A DNA stretch of 64,000 nt from Utricularia gibba (lineage: Eukaryota > Streptophyta > Magnoliopsida > Lamiales > Lentibulariaceae). The translations under genes and the position numbers were made by a program. Below the pieces are notes generated by a model that saw only the letters and a program-made list of their open reading frames with translations, searched no databases and had not been told where the DNA came from. This document shows positions 1-10,500 of the stretch, piece after piece. Positions within the stretch are counted from its first letter, which is position 1. The number at the start of each line of letters is the position of its first letter. Location: the NCBI GenBank assembly GCA_002189035.1, contig NEEC01000008.1:2666001-2730000 (forward strand), given 5' to 3'.

Positions 1-313
1 CGCTGCTGCCACAGGCCTACGATCACCACTCGTTATCTGACTCCTGGCAGCTGCAGAAAGGGGAGGAGAAAATGCAGAACTGCCCACATTGTTACTGCTC
101 GTTGTGCTCAAGTTATCTTTTATACCATGGGTGACGCCATTCTTTTCTCTTGCAGGTTTCAGAACATGGAAATTCCCTGAATTGGAAGACTTTGAAGCAT
201 CACCATTTCCAGGCACACTTCGAGGAGAGTTGTTGGCTGGTGCTGAAGATATGGCAGAAGGCAGCACCTGGCCCAATTTACTTTTTTGTTTATCTGACAG
301 GCTCAAAGACTGA
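1..313 (+). CDS. 3' end of an unidentified plus-strand gene (last two exons)
   Basis: The frame is open from base 3 to a possible donor near 110, with a cysteine cluster reading CPHCYCSLC. It rejoins at an acceptor after TTCTCTTGCAG, with the next exon beginning at 156. The last exon encodes FRTWKFPELEDFEASPF and continues through GTLRGELLAG to RLKD and a stop ending at 313. The join gives a continuous, protein-like frame rich in acidic and aromatic residues. The start lies left of the window. I do not recognise the family, so no function is proposed. The donor (CTCAA followed by GTTATC) is weak, so the exact junction is uncertain. The minus-strand gene to the right is convergent. Confidence 0.35.
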
Positions 314-680
314 GAATGCCGACACCAAGAATTCAGAAACCTTGTTATGTTTAGTAGGAATTCATGGAGAATTTAAATCGTGAAAACAAATGCTAATCAG
401 GACTCCAAAAACCATTTACTTCAAAAATAACAACAAAGTTACAAAAAAAAAATTCCATCTAAAAGGTGGGAAAAACAACAAGAGGGACACATGCATGTAT
501 TGTGGGAAACATGATACGCAAGACTGTGGATTCAAGCTGAAATGTCATTTTCATTTTCCAAGAAACGTCATTTAAATAACCCGAATAAAAAGATGATACA
601 AGCTTTCTTTATTGTACAAAAATATAAGCACTTGAAGATTCCCCAAGGAATACATTAGCACTTGTTGTCAGGCATTTCAT
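314..680. other. Convergent 3' flanks, no gene seen
   Basis: AT-rich sequence between the stop of the left-edge plus-strand gene and the inferred 3' end of the minus-strand gene. Short open frames here have no recognisable content. Both 3' UTRs probably lie here. Confidence 0.4.
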
Positions 681-2168
681 TTACTGTAAACAACCAAAAT
701 TTTGAGCTACAAATTAAGTGACGCTCATTTCTATCTGAGTCAACTCTAAAAGTAAATTGATCAGACAAACACGAAACATCTAACATGCTGGAAAATACAC
801 AGAAAAATAAACTTGGAAAAAAGTGTTATTACCAAAGATTTCGGCATGGATGGTGTCACTGGAATTAATTGCCTAGATTGTTTCATCACCAATTCTTCGC
901 GCCTCTGAGACCCAGAAGTCAACTGCATAACAAAAATGTGACTTCAAGGTTTACTTGGTCATCTTTAATTGAAAAAACACTTATGCCCTGTATATCCACA
1001 GAAAAATTGTATGTGCACACATTACATCCCATATCTCAGATGGACATGGAACAATGGCCAGTCTTCTAGTTCAAGATTCTGTTTAAAAATATGAGACCAA
1101 TCTTGATAACAGAAAGGTTTAATCCTGTAAATATCAGGAGCCATTCTAGAAAGTGACACATGCATCAATCTTCCATATTTCACATTACAACGAATGAACT
1201 AACAAAGTGCTTAAATAAATTTGGACGATAGAAGCTACCTGGAGTGCAGTTTGAGCTCGTACAGGGGCATGAGTCAAAGCTTCTGCCATGTTAAAACTTG
1301 CATTTGCACCCAAGATTACAGAATTTGAACCTGCTGAAGCCATCTGTGATGCTGAAGAAAAGACAGAACCATGACTTGCAACGTGTATAGGAACCTCTGC
1401 TAAAGCTGAGGTGCATTTCTCCCCCATTGATGTTGAGGGACTGATGTGTAAGTTCAGAATGGCAGTAGTCAGACCAGGAGATGGAACTCTTCCAACATCA
1501 GGAAGGGCCGCTCTTTCATTGGTCCCCAAAGATGGAAAATCCCTCTCAAAACTTGTCTTACTTGCTCTGCTGTGCAAACTGACCTTGGAAAGCAAATTCC
1601 CCTCGGTATTCTTTCCACCAACACTGAGATCAGTAAATACTTTTCTGGGCTGTGCATCTTCATGTTTTCCAGGTATCATAGACTGCGCATGCCTTAATCC
1701 ATCCTTCTCGAATCTACTAAATAGTGAGCTGCCTTCTGGTTCCAATAAGTCCCAATGCTCACAGCCCTCTGAAAATAATTTACCTTGCTCACGAGAACCA
1801 AATGAATCCTTTCCCCACTCCCTATCGCGCTGATTCCTACCAGATCTAAATTTACCAGCACTAATCCCATTAGAACCCCACTTAACGTACGCAGAAGATG
1901 TCTTTTCATATCCAGAAGACCGTCCATGGTTATGCCCATTACTAACTGCAGTGGACTTGTTCTTTGAGACCCTAGATGCAGCGAGACCATCTACAACACC
2001 CAAGCATAGACAACGAAGAAATGTCAAGAAATCTATGGTTGGATGGTGCTGAACCAACATACTAACGAAAATTTGAAATATACCTGCATGTGAAAGAGTA
2101 CTTCCACCAGCTGAACTTGTAGAATGTTTCAGCCATCCAGGAACTAACGTGGGCTCAGATCTCTCCAT
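681..2168 (-). CDS. Plant-specific nuclear-type protein (MERSEP family), apparently shortened
   Basis: The protein starts MERSEPTLVPGWLK, the conserved opening of a plant family of serine-rich, low-complexity proteins of unknown function. Exon 1 is 2168-2084. A 93-base intron (2083-1991) is a multiple of three and can be read through, which hides it. Exon 2 is 1990-1239 and contains SFERDFPSLGTNERAALPDV, PSPGL and TSALAEVP, all family landmarks. Exon 3 is 922-833 and encodes RQLIPVTPSMPKSL. The next plausible acceptor gives an immediate TAA (683-681), so the product is about 309 residues. Family members as I remember them run several hundred residues further. The 3' end is the least certain part, and a shortened copy or a missed exon are both possible. 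Mostly disordered and polar; no membrane segment or signal peptide. Confidence 0.7.
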
Positions 2169-3280
2169 GACAGATTCTGAACATTATCTCAGTTTCAAAA
2201 ATAAAAATAGCATCAGTCTGCCACACCATACCAAAGGCTGGAGAGGCCGTGCCTTCGCAAGCACTGTCTCCTGAATAACGAAAGATATAAACCAAGTTTC
2301 CAAAAACACTTGATCCCAGTTTCCTTCACCAGCAATACTTTCCTTGATCGTAGGCAGGAAAACAGTACTTTCCTCGAATATCCCACACACACAAAAAAAA
2401 CAGAGCCGTGTCTATCCTACGTAGAAAAGTAATAATCTCCCTATTCCTTCTCTTCTTGACAAGGATGATCCGTAAATTGTCAGCGACCAAAACCTCCAGT
2501 CCGTGGGCTTAAAAATTCAAAATTGCACCACCGTCTATCAGCCTCCATCACCATAAAAAACATCGCCGGCCTCAATGCATGAAAGAAATTTCACAGGCAA
2601 CCCTCCCAAAATCCAGGAAACAGTTACTACCTACCCATCCAATTCATCAAGATATGAACTCCGAATACATCAAACCCTAGACTACAATACCATCATCACA
2701 GCAAAAAAAATCCAGAAAAATGCTAGGCTTTGAGCAGTCCGGTTTCCCACAAGTTAATTACCCACCAAAAGGCGCCATAAGCCTGAACACTAGAGATAAA
2801 AGCCGAGTCACCACCAATTTCCTAGATGAGAATCGAAAAAAGGATATGCCTTTTCCAAAAGAAAACCCAAAAAACCCTAGCCCGTTCTTCAGCCGCCGCC
2901 TATAGACGTTCTAAAGCCGTGATACACGCAAAGTAATTGGCCGAGAATTTATAGCGAAAAAAGATGACCAACCACAGTTTTCATAAACCAATCGTCGCTT
3001 AATCGTTGCCTGGGCGTCGTCGGAGCGGTTAGAGTCTGCGTCGTGGGTGGGAATTATTATAATCTGCGGCGTCGCTTCACGCGAGTGGAGAAGAGAGAAG
3101 GAGAAGTTGCACGGACACCCGCCCCTACCTCCTCAGCATGTTATAGCAGTGTACGTCAATGTGCGCTTCTCACTAACCAGCTGAATAGGCCACCAATTGA
3201 ACCGGACCGGACCGGTGGCCTTCCCAATTACCATTATTATTTATATTTTATCGTTAATATTTATTTAAAACGTTAAAAAT
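2169..3280. promoter_or_regulatory. 5' region of the MERSEP-family gene
   Basis: Upstream of the minus-strand start codon at 2168. The first few hundred bases are probably 5' UTR, perhaps with an intron. Several open frames on either strand (for example 2720-2905 and 3043-3276) show no family resemblance and are judged noise. From about 3240 the sequence turns very AT-rich. Confidence 0.3.
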
Positions 3281-3659
3281 ATTAGAAATTATGATCAAGG
3301 TTTTCGACAGAATTCCCATCAAAATCTGAGGGATTTTTTCCAATTCGTGATTTGGATGATTTAAATCGCGATTGAACGTTTCATTTTTTTAAAAAAAAAT
3401 AAAACGTGATTGAATCGTGAATGAATTATGATTAGATTGTGGTTCATTTTTTTTCTATTTTATAAAAATTTGAGTATAAACTAATTAATATCATAAATTA
3501 TTCGTGATGGAAATTAATTTAATCGTGATTTTTGAAATACATTAATGATATGAATTTTTATATTCAAAATAGATTACTTTATTTTGATATTTTCTAAAAT
3601 TTTTAATCATTTTATGAAATTTATATTTTTGCTTCTAATTCAAATATGTTGAATTTCGA

Positions 3660-4320
3660 TTTTGTTAATGCTGTAATTTGGGTACCATGTGGGCCCCATG
3701 GAGGGGACCCACATCAAAGTATCCCTAATTTTTAATTGTCTTTTAGACTACCTCCTATATATATAGAGATTCGCTGGTAGGAATCTGAGGATTCTGTTTC
3801 CTTCTTTCACCGTTTTCAATCTTCAGTTCTCACCTTCTCCACTTGTATCCTTTGGCATCTCTCCTACCCAATTGTGTATTCAGAAGATTCCGATCCTTGC
3901 ACTGAATACTCACTCCCGTTCTTTACACTATCAGGCCTCCGCAACAAAGAAATCAGGTTCTGCTGATTGTTCGCGTTGTATATTTTTTGGTATGGTTTTC
4001 AGCAGCCCAATTTGTGTATTTCGTAATTGAATTTTGGAATTTGGTGAGTTCCAAGAAACAATCGACTCCATGTCCTCATATTTAAAGAACTCATTCAGCA
4101 TTCTTTGGAAGACTTTCGGTAGTTTCTTTGGTGAGTTGCATGTGCGGACGGACGTACCTCTCTTTGATTGGTCGATGATCCCTGTCCCTCTGTAGTTTAG
4201 TTTTGGTTCTCTGTCGTACTAACCGACAGCCATTTAACTATGGCTCGGTGTGATTAACCGGTTTTCTGGTATCGTTCCCCGGTACATAGGCATGAGGTGG
4301 TACATCACTAAATGCAGCGG
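3660..4320 (+). promoter_or_regulatory. Promoter-like block with no ORF behind it; possible non-coding transcript
   Basis: A GTGGGCCC element (TCP/site-II type) near 3688 is followed by CTATATATATAG at about 3754-3765. Next comes a pyrimidine-rich stretch like a plant 5' leader (about 3795-3930). Downstream to 4320 there is no long ORF. There are short inverted repeats: CTGTCG/CGACAG near 4210-4230, followed at once by GCCAT/ATGGC. The block points rightward, towards the 3' end of the AKR2 gene. It could be a non-coding RNA gene, a relic 5' end, or chance. I do not recognise a known small RNA here. Confidence 0.3.
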
Positions 4321-4486
4321 CGAGAACTAGCAAAGTATGATGGGCAGCAAGGGCAATAGCTATCAAGAAAAGCAATTACAGGGGGACAAAACCATTCAAA
4401 CGCCAATATTCACTTACCATCATGCAGTACAAGTAAAAGAGGTTTGCAGAGGAGAAGACTGTGTCGAGTGTGAAAAAGAAAGAAAT

Positions 4487-7098
4487 CTACAGAAAAGCGT
4501 CCTTCTCCAGGAGCTTTAGTACCTCGTTTTGGTTGTTTAGTTTTGCGACATCTATTGGAGTTTTTCCATCCAGGTTTTGCAGTGTGCTGTGTGGAAACTA
4601 AAGGTTAGAATGAATGATGATATTGAGAGCGGATCGAAGGGTGGATGGCTTACACTGCAGCACCGTTTTTCAGCAGAAGCTCCACACATTCCTTCCTGCC
4701 ATACCCGGAAGCGTAGTGGAGTGGGGTGTTCTTGTTCTTGTCCAGGGCATCCACCTTTGCTGCAGCATCCAGAAGGACCTGAGCACACTCAACCTAGAAC
4801 CAATAGAAATGGGAAAGAAGATTATCAGCTCATGATGACTTGCGGTGTATGCTGTGAAGAAATGCATTACCAGTAGTTCCAAGAAAACAAAGCTGAGAAG
4901 CCAAAAAGCTGATTGAAGACATGAGAAAGACCCATAAGGTATTTAATATCTCATCTTTTTAATTACCTCACCATATCCACATGCGAAGTGCAAAGCTGTC
5001 CTACCCTCAGCATCTTCTTCATCTTTGTCAGCGCCACCAGAGAGGGCTTTCCGCAATCCCTGGTTCCCAAGAAAGGGAATAAGTGAATATAACATGGTGG
5101 AAGTAAGATTCTCAAGAAGAACTGCACAAAATGTTACATCAGCGGGAACAGTGCGTATACCAATCTTACAAAAAAGACTGTAAACCGATTTTTAGAAAGT
5201 GCAGCATAATCCACACCTCCACATCTCCAATGCTAGCAGTTTGATGCACAATAGATTCTTCTTCGGTTGCATCCTCTGTTTCTTCTCCAGCAGTTTCAGC
5301 AGATGTAGCGGGGTCCCCTCCAGCAGCGAAGCCCATAGCCTCGCCTAGTTTCTGAAGAACTTCTTTATCGTTCCAGTATCTAACAAAGAAGAAGAAAATA
5401 CAAGCATTTAGTATAAAAAGGTTACACGAAATGCAAGATGAAACTTCTTTAGATTCCCCGTGTCTTCAAAGCTTGAAGTGTTTCTTGTCAACATTGACTT
5501 TCTGAGATCCAAATTTATTTAAATAAAAAGTCTATGTAATTACCTCATCATCGCAGCAGGGCCACCACTCTCAATCTCCTCCAAAACTGACTTCAATGAA
5601 GCGTCTTCCTTTAAGGCAGCCATTCGTTTCTCGAGTTGATCTTTATTCGCTGGATTTGCCAAATTCTCAAGCATGCCAGACATCGATGGATCCTAGCAAA
5701 AAGTATGGAGATTCAAGTCAGGGAAAAAATAGCTAGCCACGTTATCTGTATTTTAAGGAACAGCATAAATCTCAAACAAATAGGACCTGAATCAGAGCAT
5801 TTCCCAGTCTCTCAGCCATTGTCATAAACTGTGGATTCTGCATGACCTGTTGCATGGTCTCATAGTATTGTTGGGAATCAAAGTTGGGAACACCATCATC
5901 CACTGCAGCTCCTTGCAAGGTCTTCTGTAGCTGTTCAGCCATTTGATTAAATGCAGGATCCTTAGAAATCTGCTCAGCTAACTCCTTGATGCTTGGGTCC
6001 TGCATCAGAAACAACATCGTAATCAAAATGGTACAAGTCAAAATAAATGATGACGGTGAATAACTTCGAAACATCCACATGAAGAAAGGCGTCATCACCA
6101 ATCAACAGTAATGGAATTGAAGTCTAGAGTTAAGTATTTTTCACACGCCAGCTAAGAAAACCTCTAAACAGCTTACTTTGGTTCACCAGAAAAAGTAACA
6201 CGAAAAATATATAATTTTCATGAACAAAGGGAGTGTTCTAATTTTCAAGGAGTGATCGGAGGGGAAAAACACACTTACATTAAGCAATCCAGACATGCCT
6301 GAAAAATCAAATGGATTTGGCATTCCAGAAAAGGCTTCAGGCGGTAATTCCTGTGCCACCTCTGCAGAAGAGGAAGTCTTGGTTCCCTCTGCATTCGACG
6401 CCTTATCTGATTATTACCCATGAGGAACCAAGAGTAAAATGGGATGCCTTGCAATGATACAATTAGGAAGGATACCGTTTGATACAAAGGTCAAAATACA
6501 ATCATTAGTAATTTTCTTGAACTAGTTGACCCATAATATTCAGGAAATGTCATCGTGAGAGAGTAGTGGTTTTGAGTTATTGTTAGTCGCTGAATGAAAA
6601 GAAAACAATGTAGTTTAAAATTACCCAACTCAAACCATCAAAGAATTCAAGTTCATTTCACATAATTAAACTGCAGCTACACAGCCTGCCCATCTTGTAA
6701 GCTATTCAGAAATTCATAGATGACAAATTCCTCTCTATATATCAAAAAGTCGCAGCCCAATTCAAAAGTATTCCAAACCAAAAATATCATCCATTCAATC
6801 CACCCAGTAATCATTCTTATAGCTTCCAAAACACAAACTCAGAAAAAGACGATCTCACCATCTTTAGAAGCACCAGGAGTCTTGGAATCCTACAGTAACA
6901 CACAACATCAGCATAAACGTAGTTAACCAACGCTCCCTTTCAATTCAACCTCATGAAACGATCAAAATTCGATCATATCATACTAATAACTCCAAAACCA
7001 GAGCCAAAGAAACGGCACTAAGCTTAAAACCAACATCGGATTAATTAGATAATCAGTCCCAGCCGCGCAATAGGCACCTAAAAAATTACCTCAGACAT
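4487..7098 (-). CDS. AKR2: AKR2-type ankyrin repeat protein, chaperone for chloroplast outer-envelope proteins
   Basis: Nine coding exons close in frame: 7098-7090, 6889-6859, 6406-6279, 5999-5787, 5692-5544, 5379-5217, 5059-4967, 4793-4654 and 4586-4487. They total 341 residues, the usual length of Arabidopsis AKR2A/B. The N-terminal half carries the methionine-rich helical segments typical of AKR2 ([50 protein letters not shown]). It is followed by an acidic linker. The C-terminal half holds ankyrin repeats ([53 protein letters not shown]). Known AKR2 proteins are cytosolic, bind signal- and tail-anchored clients through the N-terminal part, and dock on envelope lipids through the ankyrin part. 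The last short exons are canonical and the gene looks intact. The start gives MSE followed by an intron, a small first exon that is easy to miss. Confidence 0.95.
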
Positions 7099-7535
7099 AT
7101 TATTCACTGAAGTCCGATCCCGTCGAATGCCGATTCTCCTTGGCAGACCGAGTAGGTGTTTTTATATCCAAATCAGAGAAATCATACTTCCGATGAAGAC
7201 GCGGATTACAACTTCACTCAATCCGTTTATCACGGAGCTATCAGATTTCCGATGAAGATGAGTCGGCTAATTCGGTTACTTCGAGGTGGATATTGGGCCT
7301 AAGCAAGCCCAATTATCGTAAAAGACTCGTAACTGGGTCAGCGACTCCAGCCCAGCTTCGAATGTTTAACGCCAGGCCCACAGGAAGTGCAACATTTTTT
7401 TATAATTTTAATAATAAAACAAGCAGTTTCTGCCTGTTAACTTTGCTGCAGTGCTCGGTGTCTGAACGCAGTAAACAGAACCTTGTACCTCAGTTCTCCA
7501 AACCCAACCCCCGGGAAAATCTGCTGCAGATTGAT
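7099..7535. other. AKR2 upstream region / UGGT 3' flank
   Basis: The 437 bases between the UGGT stop and the AKR2 start, both on the minus strand. They must hold the UGGT 3' UTR and the AKR2 promoter and leader. Open frames here lack family features. Confidence 0.4.
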
Positions 7536-10500
7536 TCATAATTCCGATTTGGATTCCGTGTCTTCGGACGAAGTAGTCGTCTGTGGCTGGACTTGCGGTT
7601 GGGGCTGCGTTTGCTCTTGGGGTTCCAGAGTTTCACCCAAAATCTGTGCGGTGAAGCGCCTAGCTTCCAGATCAAGATCAGGCCATTCCGCGACTATTCT
7701 TTTAGCTCCCTGAGAGGAAGAAGCACAAAGGCTGTTGATGAAGGGTTGTCTTTTCATGTGATGTGTAGTTGATGAATGCAAACCTGAAGCTTGGGCTCCT
7801 TTGTCATGGGATTGTTGCAGAGGTCTATGGTTTTGGCCTTGGGCTTCGTTGCATTGCCACACCATGACTCGCACCAAAGCCACTCTTGTGGGAGAGAAAA
7901 TATGGGGACCATGTGCTGGGCGTAATTGGGAAGATCCTGCAAAATGGAGCATTGTTTGTTTACCATCAACCTCCATCAGTGGTGGCCAGAAACATGTACA
8001 ATGGTTGCTTGCCTGATCAAGATTGGAAAGACTGTTGGGATCTTTGCTTAAAGTTTCATAAAAGACTCGCAACTGATCACCGGCAGCCGTCGCCCGGAAT
8101 TTCTCTAGATCGACGACGTACAGCGCACTGCACATTGCACAAGCATCAAATCTTTGTCACAAGTTTCACCACTATTAGCAGGAAGCATAAAGGGTGCAGA
8201 ACTCAATGGATGAACCTGATATGGTAAGGCTTTCCCCGTAAATGATCTTTCCAGAATCCCTGTAAAACATGCACCAAAACAATGAAAAAAAATGGTAAGA
8301 AGATCCCAGTTCTAATCATAGAAAATGGAGAATAGGAGGAGTATGCTACCTGTTTCCAAAATCTATACCCATCCATGTCTTTGTTGTTGTCACAAAATGG
8401 TGTATAGGCAAGGGGCGCCCATTCAAGTTCATGTCATACAACTCCCCCATATCTGCCCTCACGATCTGATCAGCATCGACAAATATGACCTGCCAGAGCA
8501 AAACACGAGAAGATGAACTGCATGAGACCTCCAAGGTAACATGTTCAACAAATGGAGCCGGGAGTTACCTTTTCCAAGTCAAGTGGGAATATGACATCAA
8601 GGAAAAGGATCTTGTATGCCCATATAATTCGCTGTTTCTCCTTCTGCTTATGAAGCCACGAGGGCCACTTATAAGTGATCAACTCGTACTCAAAACCGTA
8701 GTGTTCAGCCATGTGTGGGATGACATCCTGCATAAGAACCTCATGCAGCTCAGACAAGAGGTTATAGCCATTTTGAAACGAAGCTCTACTAGGAGTCCAA
8801 ACCTTGAATGGCGGGGAGAGATAATTCTTAATAAACCAAAACTTGACTGGTCGATGCGTATTTTTCAGAACACTAAGAATCATAATTTTCAAAAAGCGCT
8901 CATACCTGCAAATGTTACATTACAACCACAGAACTTAGATGAGTTGAAAAAATAATCGATCATCCATCTCTCTTTTCCAAGGAATATAACTATTAGTTCC
9001 ACTATCTAACACCAAGAATATCCAGCATGAACATTTTCTACTTTGTACAGCAGCGACACCAAGAAAGTTCTAGATGCTGAAATAAAGAATTTAAGGAATA
9101 GCATTACTGATAACTTACAAGTGTCCAGAAGCAACAGAAAATATATTAATTTTTTTCCCATGACGAGCTCCAGGCTCCTGTGGCAAAACATACAAGACAT
9201 TTTAACATCTTATGTGCTAAATCAATTAGAAATATGCATGAAACGCATTGGAATGCCATGCCACTACTGTTTAGAAAAAGGGGGATATGAATTACCAAGG
9301 GCACACTCTCCCTCTTATTTGACTGATGTGTGCCTCCAATAAATCCAGAAACCCGTTTGAGGATATTAGAGTTCCAGCTGCTTGGAGCTCCCTGGATGCA
9401 ATGCATTAAAACATCAAGTTCATAGTCATGGTTTTAGTGCAAGCATCTCTTTTGAGAACTAAAATTACTTTCTTGTCGGCTGGCTGATTATCATCACTGG
9501 ATGGAACTAGCAGTGTCTCTCGTTCCATACCCCTCTTCTTCACAACCTCCAGGTGAACAAGTTTACCACGGAGATCTTCAATTGTGATTCTCTTCAAAAA
9601 GGTTGTATCTCGAGTTCCTTCACCATCTACTTTCATATCATAGAGATTGGAGCTTCTACCAGGAGCAAGTTGCAGATTCCAAACACCAGGAAGGGTTTTC
9701 ATTTGCCAGTAGCCGAGATTGGCCATCACAAGGGTATCAACAAAGTGAGGATTATTTTTTGTTCCAAGAATCAACTGCAGACCCCGTGGAGGTTCATGAT
9801 CTTTCTCGGAGCAATGACCTGAAATAGTTTCATTGGGTCACTTGGGTACAGACCTTTTTTTATTTACTGCTTATACTCAGTAAATAAATGTATTGGCAGC
9901 AGACCTGTAAGAAGAAGAGCTTCAAGTTCAAACACTGCCTGCAGTGTTCTGGTTTCCCCAAGATTCTCAAGCAATATGTTGTCAAGATCATGGCTTCACA
10001 TGAATATTAAAATCAAAACCCGAATTCACGCAAAGGTTTTGAATAGATTAGAATAGGAAACGATTAGAAACTCATTGAGCAAAAGAATCAAGAACAAAAA
10101 GTTCCATGTCTGCATCCATCTGTCAGATGGAACAGCTCACAACATATGCAAATAGGTTACTGCTAATAAAATTAGTCTAATTCCAATAGGATGAATATTT
10201 TTGGGTAGAAACTTACATAGCAATTATTGGCTGCACAAGCCATGGTTCAGGGACATCAAGATTCATAGTGAGTGTCTTTGAAAGTGGCATGTTTGCAAAA
10301 ACTGCTTTTGGGCCAGAAACCGTGTATTCGTTGGTACTGAAGTCCTCCTAAACAAACAAGGCATAGTTCTAGAAGGCAACAAAAATAGCAGTGAAATATC
10401 CAAGGGAATAGGAATACCATTGTTGGCACGACGTATCTATAGTAATTCCTCAGTGGAAGATCAGCCAATGAACTCTGAACACATCAAACTTATGAGAAAA

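Noticed and set aside
3660-3780. snRNA-type upstream element plus TATA (Pol III or Pol II small RNA promoter)
   Set aside because: GACCCACATCA only partly resembles the plant element and its spacing to the TATA box is about 40 bases, so no small nuclear RNA is called.
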